The position numbers and the translations under genes are program-made. DNA of 64,000 nt. It comes from Caprella mutica (taxonomy: Eukaryota; Arthropoda; Malacostraca; Amphipoda; Caprellidae). The number at the start of each line of letters is the position of its first letter. The first letter of the stretch is position 1. The stretch lies in the NCBI GenBank assembly GCA_947561585.1, contig CANNZV010000259.1:248001-312000 (forward strand). Direction: 5' to 3'. The notes below the pieces were generated by a model. That model did not search any database, had not been told where the DNA came from, and saw nothing but the letters and a program-made list of their open reading frames with translations. This document shows, in pieces, positions 22,003-33,250 of this stretch.

Positions 22003-23392
22003 CTGTTGGGAAGAAATATTCATAATAATTAGGTATTCACAACAAAAACATTGTATAATAAGTAAGAGAATAATCGTAGTTGTAAGTTATCCCTGCAACA
22101 GCCAACGGGTCTGAGAGGCATAATTAAATTTTAATGTATAATTTAAAAACTAATAGAGTTGAGATGCTGAAACTCCGTGACATTCATTGTCAACATTTCA
22201 TTAGTTTTATATAATTTTTGATCAAGTGGGCATCTGGAGCTTGGGTGAAGTACAATTGCTGTTACGTCACACTAGTAACATCACTTATAGGAATGATAGC
22301 TATTTTTTAGTGTGAATTAAAATATGACGCAACAGCGCATGTAATACACCCTAGATGAAGATTTCCGCATGCTAACAAAATTTTATAAAACTAAAGTAAT
22401 ACAAATTATGATGCATCATTTTCATTGATTTCACATAAATACGTCTAAGAGACGTATTTTTTTTGGGCAAATTAAGTAAAATATAGATCTATATGTCCTC
22501 TGGAACAAGCCTCTCAGGTACTATGAGCGTTCCAGGACTTAAAATAATCAGAAATTATAGAATATCTCTCCAATTCAGTTAATCTTTTCAAACTTATTAC
22601 TCACACTTTCGTAGATCACCAAGAGTTGCCTGTGTCGTGCCAATAGCCATCCTGAAGCCAGAGAATTTGGCACAGAAAGTTGTGCACAATTCTAAATTCA
22701 TCGTTACCGGAGATGAAGAAATGTAGACATGTCCTTCACTTCCGTTCATTAGTTTCGCATCACTTAGCTCCTTATCATCTGAAATTTAATTGAATGAAAA
22801 TATTTAAAACAAATGCAGACTCTAATTGAAAGCCATTATCATTATGGGTCTTAATTATATTGATAATGTAAAGTATAATCTGAAAATCCACAGATCTGAA
22901 AATGCAGCACCCTTCACACTAAAGTGCTAATTTAATTCTTCTGAAGAATGCCCTTTAAATTTCTGTTTAAAACGTGGTTTCCTATTGCGCATAGAAAAAT
23001 TGTAAGGTGACGATATATATCATAAGAATATATAAATTATTTACTGGCAATACAGTAGGCACAATGAACAACTTACATTCATTTAATATTGTTGTTTGTA
23101 TATTTTATTTAATTTGTCTCATTAATTATTTTTTTCATAAAATTAAAAATACTTGTAATGTTGACTAAATTAATGAAATATAAGGAACATATAATATTAG
23201 TTTCAATAAGCTTGAATATAATTTTGTCATATCATACCATGAAAACTATTATTCATAAATGTTGACATGCAACCATTCACTTTAAAAAACTGTTATGTAA
23301 GAGAGGAACGCGGTTTTGTCGACAAAATTTATATGTAAAAATTAGAGTTTGAGAACCATTGATCTAGAGTAATTTTATTCTACTACTCTATT

Positions 23393-23434
<42 letters not shown>

Positions 23435-26400
23435 TATTCTACTACTCTACTTTGGGATATAAAAGTTGAAGAACAGGATCCGTGAAGTATTAAAGAAGTA
23501 ACATTGCATTTGATACATAGCACTATGTATTCATTCCAGATCTGACATTCAAAACAATGGGTGCTTCATTAAAATACAATATATACTAGTGAACAGTCGT
23601 TCAAAGTTTATCGTAATGTGCCCTTGTCACGAATCCTCTTGCTAGGGGTGGATCGATAAGATTAAATCTATTATATTAGCTGCATAAATGATGTCAAAAT
23701 GTACACTTCACTGAATAATATAATTACTGAATAATAATATTAATTACTTTCGTGGACAAAATGTCCGTTGATAATAATGCCTTACCCGTTTTCACCCCTC
23801 CGGGTCGTTTTTTTTTTTTTTTTTTTTGGAATGGTATTAGATGTTTCTAGAATGATGGCAGTGTCTTTCTCAATTTAATATTTATGAAATGTGACACAAA
23901 TCTTGTGGTCAACGGTATTTGGCTAGTGGAACGTACATGTACATGCCCCACTGTTCAAATGAAAATATTAATAAATACGTGTTTATTGAAAATCAAACTA
24001 CTGATTAAATTGGACGTAGCTATTTAGTCCATTTAGAATCTTTATAATACTAGATGGGACATATTTGTCCCAGTCGCGATGAAAGAGTTAAAGCAAATAG
24101 AGAACTATTTTATAAATATATTTTCATATTTCTCATTTTCTTTAAATAAATAGATAAATTTAAATTGAAAACAGAAAATTAAATAATTCTAATGTAACAC
24201 TGAATGAATTATTTTTAGTTTGTAAATAGGAATTTTCTCATATGCAACTGTATCATTGAATTAATGTGTAGTATGCCTTCAATAATTCAAATTGAAATTA
24301 TCCAATCAATAGTTGAAAGTTAACATGACTCATTGTGTTATTATGAGAATCGTTGCCTAGTAATGCAATAGGTACTATAACTCCAACCTCTACTCAATAG
24401 TCTGCCTCCACGCAATTGTTAGAGTGACTCAAAAGATTATGTTATTTCGTTTACATACATTTGATATTAATTTATTGATTATGTATTTATCATTATATAA
24501 ATTAATTTTGTATTGTGAATTTGATAAAAAAAACTACACTCTACTCATAAAAAATAAATGACGTTTTAATCTAAGATTTAATAAGATTTGGTAGTAAATT
24601 TTAAGGACACTACAGGTTAGGAGGGTTAAATAAATTTAATAGTTATTCAATTATGACAGTTTTCGTGAATATCAATGTATCAATTAGAATTTTCAATGCT
24701 AAATAGCTAAAGTAATTGAAGTAGTAATGCAGTTAAGATTAGAACTTTGTTTCCATAAGATGTTTTAATTTATTGAGCTACAATTCAAAACTTTGATACA
24801 ACTATTAGATCAGGGGCTCCCAAACTATTTCAGCTAGTGGACCACTTAAGCATTTCATAATTTTTCGTGGACCACAAAGATCAGATCAATCGTGGGAATC
24901 TTTCCTTACTATCAACATCGTTCTCTCATCTTATTTATCCCTCCATTTTACAGCCTTCCGAATACCCCTCCACACCACCGTCCACTCATCTATCTTCCTG
25001 CCTTTCTCTTTCCTCACCATCCACTTCTCTAGGATCAGTGTAAATTCATCGCGGGTAAATTCATCGCAGTAAATTCATCGCGGTAAATTCATCGCACGGT
25101 AAATTCATCGCACGGTAAATTCATTGCACGGTAAATTCATCGCATGGTAAATTCATCGCATGGTAATTTCATCGCAGGTAAATTCATCGCATAATAAATC
25201 ATCGATGACATATAAAAGGAAGGTAGAGAGTTAAATAAAAGATGATTTTTCTTATAAAGACATTGTAACGTTACAAACAATATGGTGCACCGAAAATTGG
25301 GCCCAGGAAAATTGGGCCCAGGAAAATTGGTCCCCAGGACAATTGGGCTCACGACAATTGGACAATTGTTATTATTAGGGTAGTGATAATTATTATCTTT
25401 GAAATATGTTGTTTAGATGACCTATCTCAGAACAGAAAATTATAGTAATTTAAAAGAAAAAACATTTATTCATGAAATGAATCTGTTCTAAGATATATAT
25501 TCTTCATAACAAGAATGTTTTTTTCATAATAGGAATATTCTATATTTTAATTATACTCAAGACTACGTTTTTATACCAAACGTATATGGTCACATCCCTA
25601 GTTATTACGGTAGCAATGGTCTTTAATTAAGTTGATACTGTAGACTCTGAAAAAATGGGCAAATAATATATTGGTCCTTGGGCCCAGTTGTCGTGGGCCC
25701 AATTGTTCGGGGTCCAATTGTCTTGTGCCCAGTTGTCATGGCCCAATTGTCGGTCCACGAAATAATATGTATATCAGTATATGTTACTAAAGCAAACCGT
25801 TAATATTAAAAATTAAATTCTATCGTTACAACTGCACAAAAAATATATCTAAATTACTTTTAAAAAGATAAATTGTAATCAATACCTCTCAATTAATTAG
25901 AAAACCTGGTTCCCATTTACTGAGGCAATTATACATTGCTGATCATATTTTCAAAGAGGTGTAGCATTTACAGTTATGTTGTACTTCGAACTATGAGTAG
26001 CTACCCTAATACGTAATTTGAGAAATAATATGAATTTAGATTAAAGAAAAATATGCATAACAATAAAATAATATATTAATGCAAGTATACTCACATATTA
26101 AATATTTTTTAAATTAAATATTAATTGAATGATATATGTACAAGAGAAAATGATAGGACATTCTATTACTAAAATCCAATCATTTTAAATATACAAACGG
26201 CACAGATTCGTACAAACAAGTTACCCTAATCCAGCGAAAAAAATAAAGTGAGGACGGTGCGATAATTTGCAAATGTATATTTAAGTTTATCAATTTAATT
26301 TTATAATGTACCATGCAAGAATTTACCATACGATAAATTTACTATGCGATGAATTTACCGCGTGGAATTTACCGGATACCACTTCTCTATATAATCACCT

Positions 26401-29400
26401 CCCAACTACTCTCTCTCCCTTTTATTCCACACTATTTCTTCACTTACATTCAACACTTCACTCTTTCAAACCGTCTTCCTTATCAACAATGTCTCACAAC
26501 CTCTACCTAGTACAGAAAATGATACATTCACCATCCTCTCAACAATTCTTATTTAATCGATCCTCTGCTCTTCTAAAAGCAGTCCCCCAGTCACTCCCAA
26601 ATACCTCACCTCACTCACAAACCTTTATCAGGATATTATCTCTAATGAATATCATATACTCACTCTTCTATTTATTCATTCTTTGCTCACATCTCCCAGC
26701 TTCCCTCACCAACAAATCCACCATTCTCACAGTACCATCTGATCAGCAGATCTTGCCATTATCAGCATAAAACAAAACAGGCACTCTCACATTTCTATTC
26801 TTATATCCGAATCCTCTTATATTCTTATCATCTTTTCAATTATCAATTCATCACAAACAACAGTGTCGATCCCGTACACCCTTACCTAATACCAGTTTTA
26901 ACCTCTTTGTCCCCTCACTCCATATTTCAGTCCAATTGCCATCATACATCCTCACTATCACCTCAATCACACTTTTATAATACATCAATCCCTCATTCAA
27001 AGTCTGCCTATCCACACTAGAAACTGCCTTATAAATATCTATTGCAATAATCACAAGATTCTTTTTCATTCCATAGCCAACTATTATAAACAAATTCTCT
27101 TACATTCTCCTCCTCTCTGTGAATCCCACTTGAGAACATTCCATACTCACATCATGCAATCTCTGTCCCATCATTCTATGTATCTTTCACCATACCCATA
27201 AACGGTGACAGGAAAGAAGGCCACAGGAAAAATGCAAACAAGGAAAAATGCCTACAAGGAAAAAAGCCCACAGGTAAAAAGCCTTCAGGAAAAAAGCCCA
27301 CAACTACATAATTTTTAAAATACAGAAAAAAAAAAACATAAAGGTGTTTTAAAAAAGTGCATAAGTTTACAAAAGCACGAATATTCAATTATTTTTCTAT
27401 GTCTTGCACCTTTTGTCTCATTTTGAAAGCCATCACTAAGATTAATTGTACACTTGTTGAAGTTAATTTTATAGTATATATATTTGAAAATCATCCGTGA
27501 TTTTCATTTTACCATTCCAATTATATTTTGCTCCCAGCGGCTCTATCTTGAAGCTCTCTGAGGTGAATGGAAGAGAAGGGAATAGCCTCGCTTGGGTTCC
27601 GAACGTGTTGTAATTTAGGTTTCAGAATTGTCTTTTTCATTTTTTTACCATGTATATATATTTTGTTAACGCTACTTCCAGTTTTAGAGGATAACGCTAG
27701 ATTTATGTTTTTCAACTACGAGATCTTAGATTTTTGTGTTAGGTAGGCTCGTAAGTTTCATTTACTATCCCCTCTTCATTTTACTCTTCCATCCGTGAGT
27801 GCACCCAATGGTGTTTGTGCCCCTTATCGTCAGATTCCTTGTTAAATGACGGCATTCACGGATTTCTTTTTTTACATCCATGAGCTTTGTCACCGACGGT
27901 GGAAAGTGACTTTGTTCATGGAGCTACTTTCCTTTCTGACTGTGCTTTTTTTTGTCTTTCTTTTCAGTCGAAATGGCTGAAAGCTGACGTTAAACCCTAT
28001 ACTAAAATAAATTAAAAACAACTGTAATTTAGAATATTTGCCGTTAACTTATACCCTTTTTAAAAACACCTTTATGTTTTTCTCTGTATTATAAGTATTA
28101 GGTAGTTGTAGGCTTTTTTTCTGTGGGCTTTAATACCTCTGGGCTTTTTTCCTTGTGGGCATTTTCCCTGTGGGCGTTTTTCCTGTCGGAATTTTTCTTG
28201 TGGGCAACACCTTGTATCCCTCATTTATAAGGTGCTAGGACGTTTCGTACCTAGACGTTTCGTACCCGGACGTTTCGTACCCGGACGTTTTCGTACCCGG
28301 ATGTTTCGTTAATGGACGTTTCGTTACTAGGACGATTCGTTACCAGATTTTTCGTTCCAAATCGCTACTAATGATTTTTTTAATTCGAAATGAGTTAGGT
28401 ATAGACTGAAAAATATACCAATCACATAAATTATAAATATGTATTGAATATTTTTCTCTATGTGAACCAATTACTGGAAGTTTTCGAACATAATAGAAAA
28501 TAGTATATAAGAAAAAGAATAAAGAGTTGAAATGTTAAGTTATATAGTCTTTTCTTATAAGATCGAAAATAATTATTACTTTCGCAAAATTGCGGAAGGT
28601 TATGTTTCTTTTCATTAAGTTATTTCCATTCGGTAACTTGTAACATCTGGTAATTGGAACTTTACTCTAACGTTAAAACATTTTCCAAAATATGAAAAAT
28701 AAAAGATTTTCCCAATGTAGGTAAGATCCGAGTTCTCCGACTGAACCACATTTTCGATCGTATGAAGACAAAATAATAGGAGTATTGTTATTTAACTTCT
28801 ATATCGGTTGGTATCCATGATATTTTCACTTCCAGCTTTTCTAATCAAAGAAATTAAGTGATTATTAATTTTAATACATCTGATTAAAATCAATGTATAA
28901 CTAAACGAATAAAAAATATGTTTAAAAAGTAGACATTATTTTTAAAGTAGTAAAAATTTATAATGCATGGGATTGATATAAAATTGTAGTCTAAAATAAA
29001 ATTATCTAATAAAAAACCGTTTCCATTTCATAAAAAAAATAAACTGATAACGAATCGTCCTGGTAACGAATCGTCCTGGTAACGAAACGTCCTAGTAACG
29101 AAACGTCCTAGTAACGAAACGTCCGGTCACCGCTATTCATCACTTATCAAACCACTATCCAACACCTCATTATACATTGTCATCATCCACTCCATATACA
29201 CTTTACCCCCGGGCCCCAAAGCTTTATAAATCTCTCCTATCGTTTATCTAGAAATGACTGCTTCCCGCATTTAGTTACATTCTCCGTTTCGAATCTTACT
29301 TTCTCCATCATCCACCACTCTCAGACTCAAGACCCCTGGCGGTTCTCTCCCTCTCTCTCTAACCTTCTTTTTTAAAACCTCACTGAATTCATACGCTCAC

Positions 29401-31679
29401 TTTTTCTCATAGGGTCTTCTTTTTCTTCATTCCATGTATCAGTAACTCTATTCACATATCTTTGATATATTTCACTCCAACATTCAATTATTTTTTCTCC
29501 ATCCCTCTCCAATGGTACTTCCTCTGCATTCTCTCCATATAATGTATTCCTTCTCTTGTTTTTTTTTCAATCCTCTCACAAATTTGTATGTAATTGCCAT
29601 ATTTTCTTTCTATTCCTGTTACTATTTACTTCGAAGATATTTATACTTCAAATTTTGTTTTCCCTTGCCTTACTAATTCCTTAACTTTTCATGCTCTTTC
29701 TCAACCAATACTTCATTTCTTATTGAAATATCTCCTATATTTAATTTATCTTTAATCGACTCATTCATCTATTTTAGTTCTATCACGTTCTTTGTTTTTT
29801 TATAATTCCACTTTCATATATTCTTCTCATGTGTCTTCAATTTCTTTTACAATGATCTCAATCTCATTCATTCTCTCATTTACTTCCTCTATTTAAGCAT
29901 TTCCATTCATTACACAAAATTATTCATCATTTCCTCATCATTCACCTTATAATACTCTTTCATTCCTCATTTGCAATCACTGGCCTAATTTACATCTATA
30001 TTCTTTGCTAGTCAGTAGTCAGACTTTGGGTTGTCGAAATATTTTTCTTGACAGTACCAAAACGTTTACAAAAATATGAAAAATTCTTCGGTAGACCCCC
30101 TTCCTTCTCATATGGACACCCAGAACCCAATTTTATGTTCGTGGACCCCCTATAAGTTCTGTGGACTCCTAGGGGTCCGAGTTAACCCTGGTTGGAAACC
30201 CATATATTTGATTGTGATTCAATGAATGAAATATGGTAAGAACACACTATTTTATTCTACAAGATATGAAAATGAGTAGGGAATATAACAAGAACTTACA
30301 TATAACGAAAGTTTTAGTTCCTTCCATGTATTCCGTTTCAGCCCATCCTCCCATGTAATCAGAGCCCATTTCTAAGGGTTCCCGCCCCTTTTCTCTGAAG
30401 AGACAAGCACCTTCGGGTGTGACAGAGAAAGCGCAACACGTTGGTTCGGACAAGCAGGAACAGCGACCTGCGTACACAATAATAATAACATCTTTCTCAA
30501 ATATAAATGAAGTATTTTGACAATGCAATCAGCCATACTTACACGGGATAACTGAGTTGTTCGCCGCGGCGTGTCTGGTTGGGATTTCCAAGTTGGAGAT
30601 AACTGATCGATCGTTCAAAATCAAGAATTTTATCAACCCTTTATTATTGGTGATGAAGCTAATCTTGTAGTCTCCGAAAATTAAGTCGATCACTTGAATT
30701 AAAAGAACAACTGAGAGAGGAAAGAAAATTGGGTTAGGTTAATTTAGAAATACATTTGAGTTTTAATTAGTAGGCCATTATTCCTCATTACTTGATTCTA
30801 TACAAATGGTTTCATTTAATTAAATTAGAATTTTTTCTTCATATCTACTAACTGAAATAGATCAAAGTAGTATAAAAGTACTTACAAACTTACAATAGAA
30901 TCCCGAATATATGGAATCTCGAATATATGGAATCTGGCATATTTGGAATTATCGATTCAAATTGAGCTCAAATAGAAAATATTTAACTATAAATATTCAA
31001 GGAAATATTTAACTATATAGAATTCGAGGAAAATTTAACTTGAAATGAATAAACTTGATACATTCTGATAATTTGACAAACCTTCGTAAATAATAATGGC
31101 TTTTATTTGGTTATCTCTATATAATATCAAGTGTTTCGTCATATGATGATAAAAATAAAAGGAGGAGAAAACGTTTGGATTTATTCCATAAAACGATTAA
31201 AAACTGATGAAACTGCATCTACACTGATGACTGAATACAATATAGCAAAGTTTACATCCTAATTTCATCTAAAAATATAACTCGCGATTGATTGGCATGT
31301 AATGAACGTGAAAGTCAAAACCCATAGTTGATATGTAACAATTTGATACGATTTTTAAATTTTTCAGTTCCTTCTTTAATTACTTTTAATTTAATAAAAT
31401 TGTCATATATTTTTGTTCCATAAAATGTTGTCAGATAAATGTCTAAACTATTATTCATTTCATCAATCAAAAACACGTGGAATTTTCTTTCCTGGATCTA
31501 GTTACTCATTTTAATAATTTTTATGTAATTTACGATGAATAAAAATGCTATACCAAATTAATAAATAAATCAAGCCCGTTACTAAATAATTAAAATAAGT
31601 TCTCTCGGTAGAATCATGCGATTAATAAAATGAATACTAATTAATACCTCTCACCTTTGGTTATCACAGTCCAATTCAT
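21797..31679 (-). CDS. Secreted PAN/C-type-lectin-like protein, gene 1
   Basis: Five exons on the minus strand: coding 31655-31679, 30543-30710, 30300-30467, 22605-22778 and 21797-22002. All junctions are phase 1 with GT/AG sites, giving 741 nt and 246 residues. Residues 1-21 (MNWTVITKVVLLIQVIDLIF...) form a signal peptide. Residues 65-120 are cysteine-rich (CRCSCLSEPTC...CLF), like a PAN/Apple module. Residues 121-246 read as a C-type-lectin-like domain: FCAKFSGFRMA matches the usual C..GG.LA block, HWIDLI the YWIGL block, and AYCLCQ the final YICE. The EPN and WND positions are EPM and IND, and one canonical disulfide pair is missing, so calcium-dependent sugar binding is doubtful. A role in secreted recognition or defence is inference. 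Introns hold many transposons, but no coding disablement was found. Confidence 0.82.
22605..22778 (-). CDS. Gene 1 exon 4 (lectin domain, first half)
   Basis: A 174-bp symmetric phase-1 exon between acceptor AAATTTCAG and donor AAAGT|GTGAGT. It encodes DKELSDAK, a possible N-glycosylation site (NGS, 132-134), and LCTTFCAKFSGFRMAIGTTQ. The sequence is strongly conserved with 47441-47614. Confidence 0.87.
23393..23433. repeat. (TAC)n microsatellite
   Basis: About 13 uninterrupted ACT/TAC trinucleotides. It is absent from the matching part of unit 2. Confidence 0.95.
23808..23827. repeat. Poly-T tract
   Basis: About 20 consecutive T following CCGGGTCG. It could be the tail of a minus-strand retroposed sequence, but no body was identified. 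Confidence 0.85.
25032..26380. mobile_element. Composite foldback element B, inverse of A
   Basis: Reverse-complement version of 12096-13996: it begins GGATCAGTG and ends CCGGATACC, with arms of GGTAAATTCATCGC at 25040-25200 and inverted at 26306-26378. A perfect 9-bp duplication, ACTTCTCTA, lies at 25023-25031 and 26381-26389. The empty counterpart is in the unit 2 hAT element near 51165 (CATTTATCTATATAATCACC). It carries the nested element 25284-25759. Confidence 0.93.
25284..25759. mobile_element. Nested foldback element (GACAATTGGGCCC arms), copy in B
   Basis: Arms at 25284-25365 and 25671-25757. Termini are GGTGCACC and GGTCCACG. Flanks AAACAATAT (25275-25283) and AAATAATAT (25760-25768) are the same imperfect 9-bp pair seen around 12722-13762. 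The interior is shorter (476 bp against 1041 bp), so internal deletion has occurred. Confidence 0.9.
27204..28211. mobile_element. Foldback element (CAAGGAAAAATGCCCA arms)
   Basis: Left arm at 27204-27302 and inverted right arm at 28108-28211, with phrases CACAGGAAAAAAGCCCA and TGTGGGCATTTTTCCT. Termini are GGTGACAGG and its inverse-type partner GGCAACACC. The same place in unit 2 (CCCATAAGCACCTTG, about 54936-54950) is empty. No target duplication is visible. The core at 27770-28050 is homologous to the core of the element at 49494-50520, whose arms are unrelated. Confidence 0.85.
27770..28050 (+). repeat. Dispersed core module, copy 3
   Basis: Contains TTTACTCTTCCATCCGTGAG, CATCCATGAGCTTTGTCACC, CTACTTTCCTTTCTGACTG and GACGTTAAACCCTATACTAA, in the same order as the reverse strand of 50080-50370. 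Confidence 0.75.
28231..29131. mobile_element. Foldback element (GACGTTTCGTACCCG arms)
   Basis: Left arm phrases GGACGTTTCGTACCC at 28231-28365 and right arm phrases GGTAACGAAACGTCCTA at 29050-29131. Termini are GGTGCTAGGACG and CGTCCGGTCACC. The counterpart in unit 2 (54963-54990) lacks it and has about 22 bp not found here, so insertion seems to have gone with a small target loss rather than duplication. The core includes a fragment of the TTCGC-ended repeat near 28578. Confidence 0.85.
29132..30204. other. Right interior of the old hAT-like element
   Basis: Pyrimidine-rich sequence colinear with about 54985-55948. No open frame or domain. Confidence 0.6.
30300..30467 (-). CDS. Gene 1 exon 3 (PAN-like cysteine-rich)
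   Basis: A 168-bp symmetric phase-1 exon between acceptor TTGTGTACGCAG and donor TAT|AT-GTAAGT. It reads RCSCLSEPTCCAFSVTPEG then ACLFREKG, and ends EYMEGTKTFVI. The cysteine spacing (C.C....CCAF......CLF) is that of PAN/Apple or related lectin-associated modules. The match is by eye and the exon is short for a complete PAN domain. Confidence 0.82.
30543..30710 (-). CDS. Gene 1 exon 2 (signal peptide end and N-terminal region)
   Basis: A 168-bp symmetric phase-1 exon after CTCTCTCAG and before CCGT|GTAAGT. It encodes VLLIQVIDLIFGDYKIS (hydrophobic core and cleavage region of the signal peptide), a region with GLIKFLILNDRSVISNLEIP, and an NNS glycosylation motif before C65. Confidence 0.82.
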
Positions 31680-31722
31680 TGTGAATCATAGGCGTGCTCT
31701 CCTCTTTGAAGTAATTTGGTGA
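31655..31722 (-). CDS. Gene 1 exon 1 (start codon)
   Basis: ATG at 31679 opens MNWTVITK, ending in phase 1 at donor CCAAAG|GTGAGA. Joined to exon 2 it gives a typical signal peptide. CACAATG is the start context. A good acceptor (TTTTATCTTCAG) before 31722 suggests a further, non-coding upstream exon, not located. The paralogous exon at 58783-58850 keeps the ATG, frame and both splice sites. Confidence 0.78.
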
Positions 31723-31888
31723 CTGAAGATAAAACATTCAAGTTATATTCAGGACATTGTATCTATAGCAACCATAACAAACAAAAAACTTATATTAGAA
31801 CACTTCATTTAATTCAGTTTTGATTTCAAACTAAGAAAGCAATTTAAGTTGGTAACGTTCAGGGCCGTATTTATGATAGCATGCCTGT

Positions 31889-31899
31889 TTTATATGACT
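31889..31899 (-). promoter_or_regulatory. TATA-like motif upstream of gene 1
   Basis: Minus strand CATATAAAACAG, about 170 bp upstream of exon 1. It is not kept in the gene 2 flank, so it may be chance. Confidence 0.15.
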
Positions 31900-32044
31900 A
31901 TTAAATGACTCGCTTTGGTTCAGTGAATTAATCATTCTTGTAAAATAAATCACCATTTTTTTTAAATCAATAAATTTAAAATTAATAAGAAAACAATCGA
32001 TGAATTTTGAGAAATTAATTAAAAATATGTTGAATAAAATACAT

Positions 32045-32829
32045 TATGTAAAATGAAATAGAATTGTGAATAATGAATAAGAATTATGAATAATGAATAA
32101 GAATTATGAATAATGAATATGAATTATGAATAATGTATAAGAATTTTAAATAATGAATAAGAATTTTGAATAATGAATAAGAATAATGAATAAGAATTTT
32201 AAATAATGAATAAGAATTATGAATAATGAATAAGAATTTTGAATAATGAATAAGAATTTTAAATAATGAATAAGAATTTTAAATAATGAATAAGAATTTT
32301 AAATAATGAATAAGAATTATGAATAATGAATAAGAATTTTAAATAATGAATAAGAATTATGAATAATGAATAAGATTTATGAATAATGAATAAGAATTAT
32401 GAATAATGAATAAGAATTATGAATAATGAATAAGATTTATGAATAATGAATAAGAATTATGAATAATGAATAAGAATTATGAATAATGAATAAGAATTAT
32501 GAATAATGAATAAGAATTTTAAATAATGAATAAGAATTATGAATAATGAATAAGATTTATGAATAATGAATAAGAATTATGAATAATGAATAAGAATTAT
32601 GAATAATGAATAAGATTTATGAATAATGAATAAGAATTATGAATAATGAATAAGAATTATGAATAATGAATAAGAATTATGAATAATGAATAAGAATTAT
32701 GAATAATGAATAAGATTTATCAATAATGAATAAGATTTATGAATAATGAATAAGAATTATGAATAATGAATAAGAATTATGTATAATGAATAAGAATTAT
32801 GAATAATGAATAAGAATTATGAATAATGA
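32045..32829. repeat. 20-bp tandem repeat (about 39 copies)
   Basis: Array of GAATAATGAATAAGAATTAT with TTAT/TTTT variants, starting about 320 bp upstream of gene 1 exon 1. Some copies are in higher-order order (alternating variants at 32341-32700). The matching position in unit 2 carries an 18-bp array instead. Confidence 0.95.
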
Positions 32830-33250
32830 AAGAGTGCGCTTGAGTTATGAAACAGTTATCTATGTTTAAATTGTAGAGAATGATGTGCGTCGAAAATTTG
32901 CATTATTCCTCAATGACCAAAATTTTCTATGATTTTATTCATAGAAAACAATCTAGTGCACTCGAGATATGAAGTGGCTATGAGTTAAGAAGGAACAGAT
33001 ATCTCTAATTAAATTTCTATAGTATTGATTAATGTCTAAAAACTAGAAACATTAAACATTTTTTCTCATTTTATGTCTCCATATTTACTGACTGTCACAC
33101 AATTTTACACATAGTATTTTCATGCTCTTTTGAAAATATGCTATGGAGTAATTAATGTACCTAACTAAATAATCTACCTGCAAGTTAACAATAATACCTT
33201 AACTTATCTTAAGTGAAATATGAGTGATCTTATTCAATAATTCAATAAAA
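32830..33250. other. AT-rich stretch, nothing recognised
   Basis: No supported gene or repeat. Confidence 0.5.

Larger units (their letters stand above)
20142..23185. repeat. Segmental duplication unit 1, 3' part
   Basis: Colinear with 43503-47985, apart from later insertions (hAT-like 45509-46344 and the TTCGC element 46752-47269 in unit 2). It holds the 3' flank and last two exons of gene 1. The part at about 20440-20780 also matches 63655-64000. Confidence 0.9.
24811..30204. mobile_element. Old hAT-like element in gene 1 intron 3
   Basis: The left end CAGGGGCTCCCAAACTATTT with GTGGACCAC and the right end GGGGTCC...CCCTGGTTGGAAACCC are the CAGGGGTTCCCAACC / GTGGACCCC pattern of hAT transposons. 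Flanks TATTAGAT (24803-24810) and TATTTGAT (30205-30212) form an 8-bp duplication with one mismatch. The element is also present at the same place in gene 2 (50943-55948), so it predates the gene duplication. The pyrimidine-rich interior may be decayed transposase on the minus strand, but no open frame or domain remains. Confidence 0.7.
22779..30299 (-). other. Gene 1 intron 3 (7.5 kb, transposon-rich)
   Basis: Bounded by the exon 3 donor (GTAAGT) and exon 4 acceptor. It contains a TAC microsatellite, a poly-T run and an old hAT-like element (24811-30204) that hosts composite foldback element B and two further foldback elements. Its span from 24735 is colinear with gene 2 intron 3, but 23186-24734 is not. 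Confidence 0.7.
30205..32044. repeat. Segmental duplication unit 1, 5' part
   Basis: Colinear with 55948-59100 across exons 1-3 and their introns. Differences are the solo foldback element and the TA-inserted element present only in unit 2. Homology fades at the tandem arrays upstream of exon 1. Confidence 0.88.

Noticed and set aside
26306..26770. 154-codon frame, and similar ones at 51035-51295 and 54876-55427
   Set aside because: They start in a foldback arm or lie in pyrimidine-rich hAT-like DNA. The proteins are composition-biased, and the paralogous copies do not keep the frame.
32045..32829. CRISPR-like regular array
   Set aside because: Units are contiguous with no unique spacers, and the context is eukaryotic. 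The same holds for the other minisatellites.
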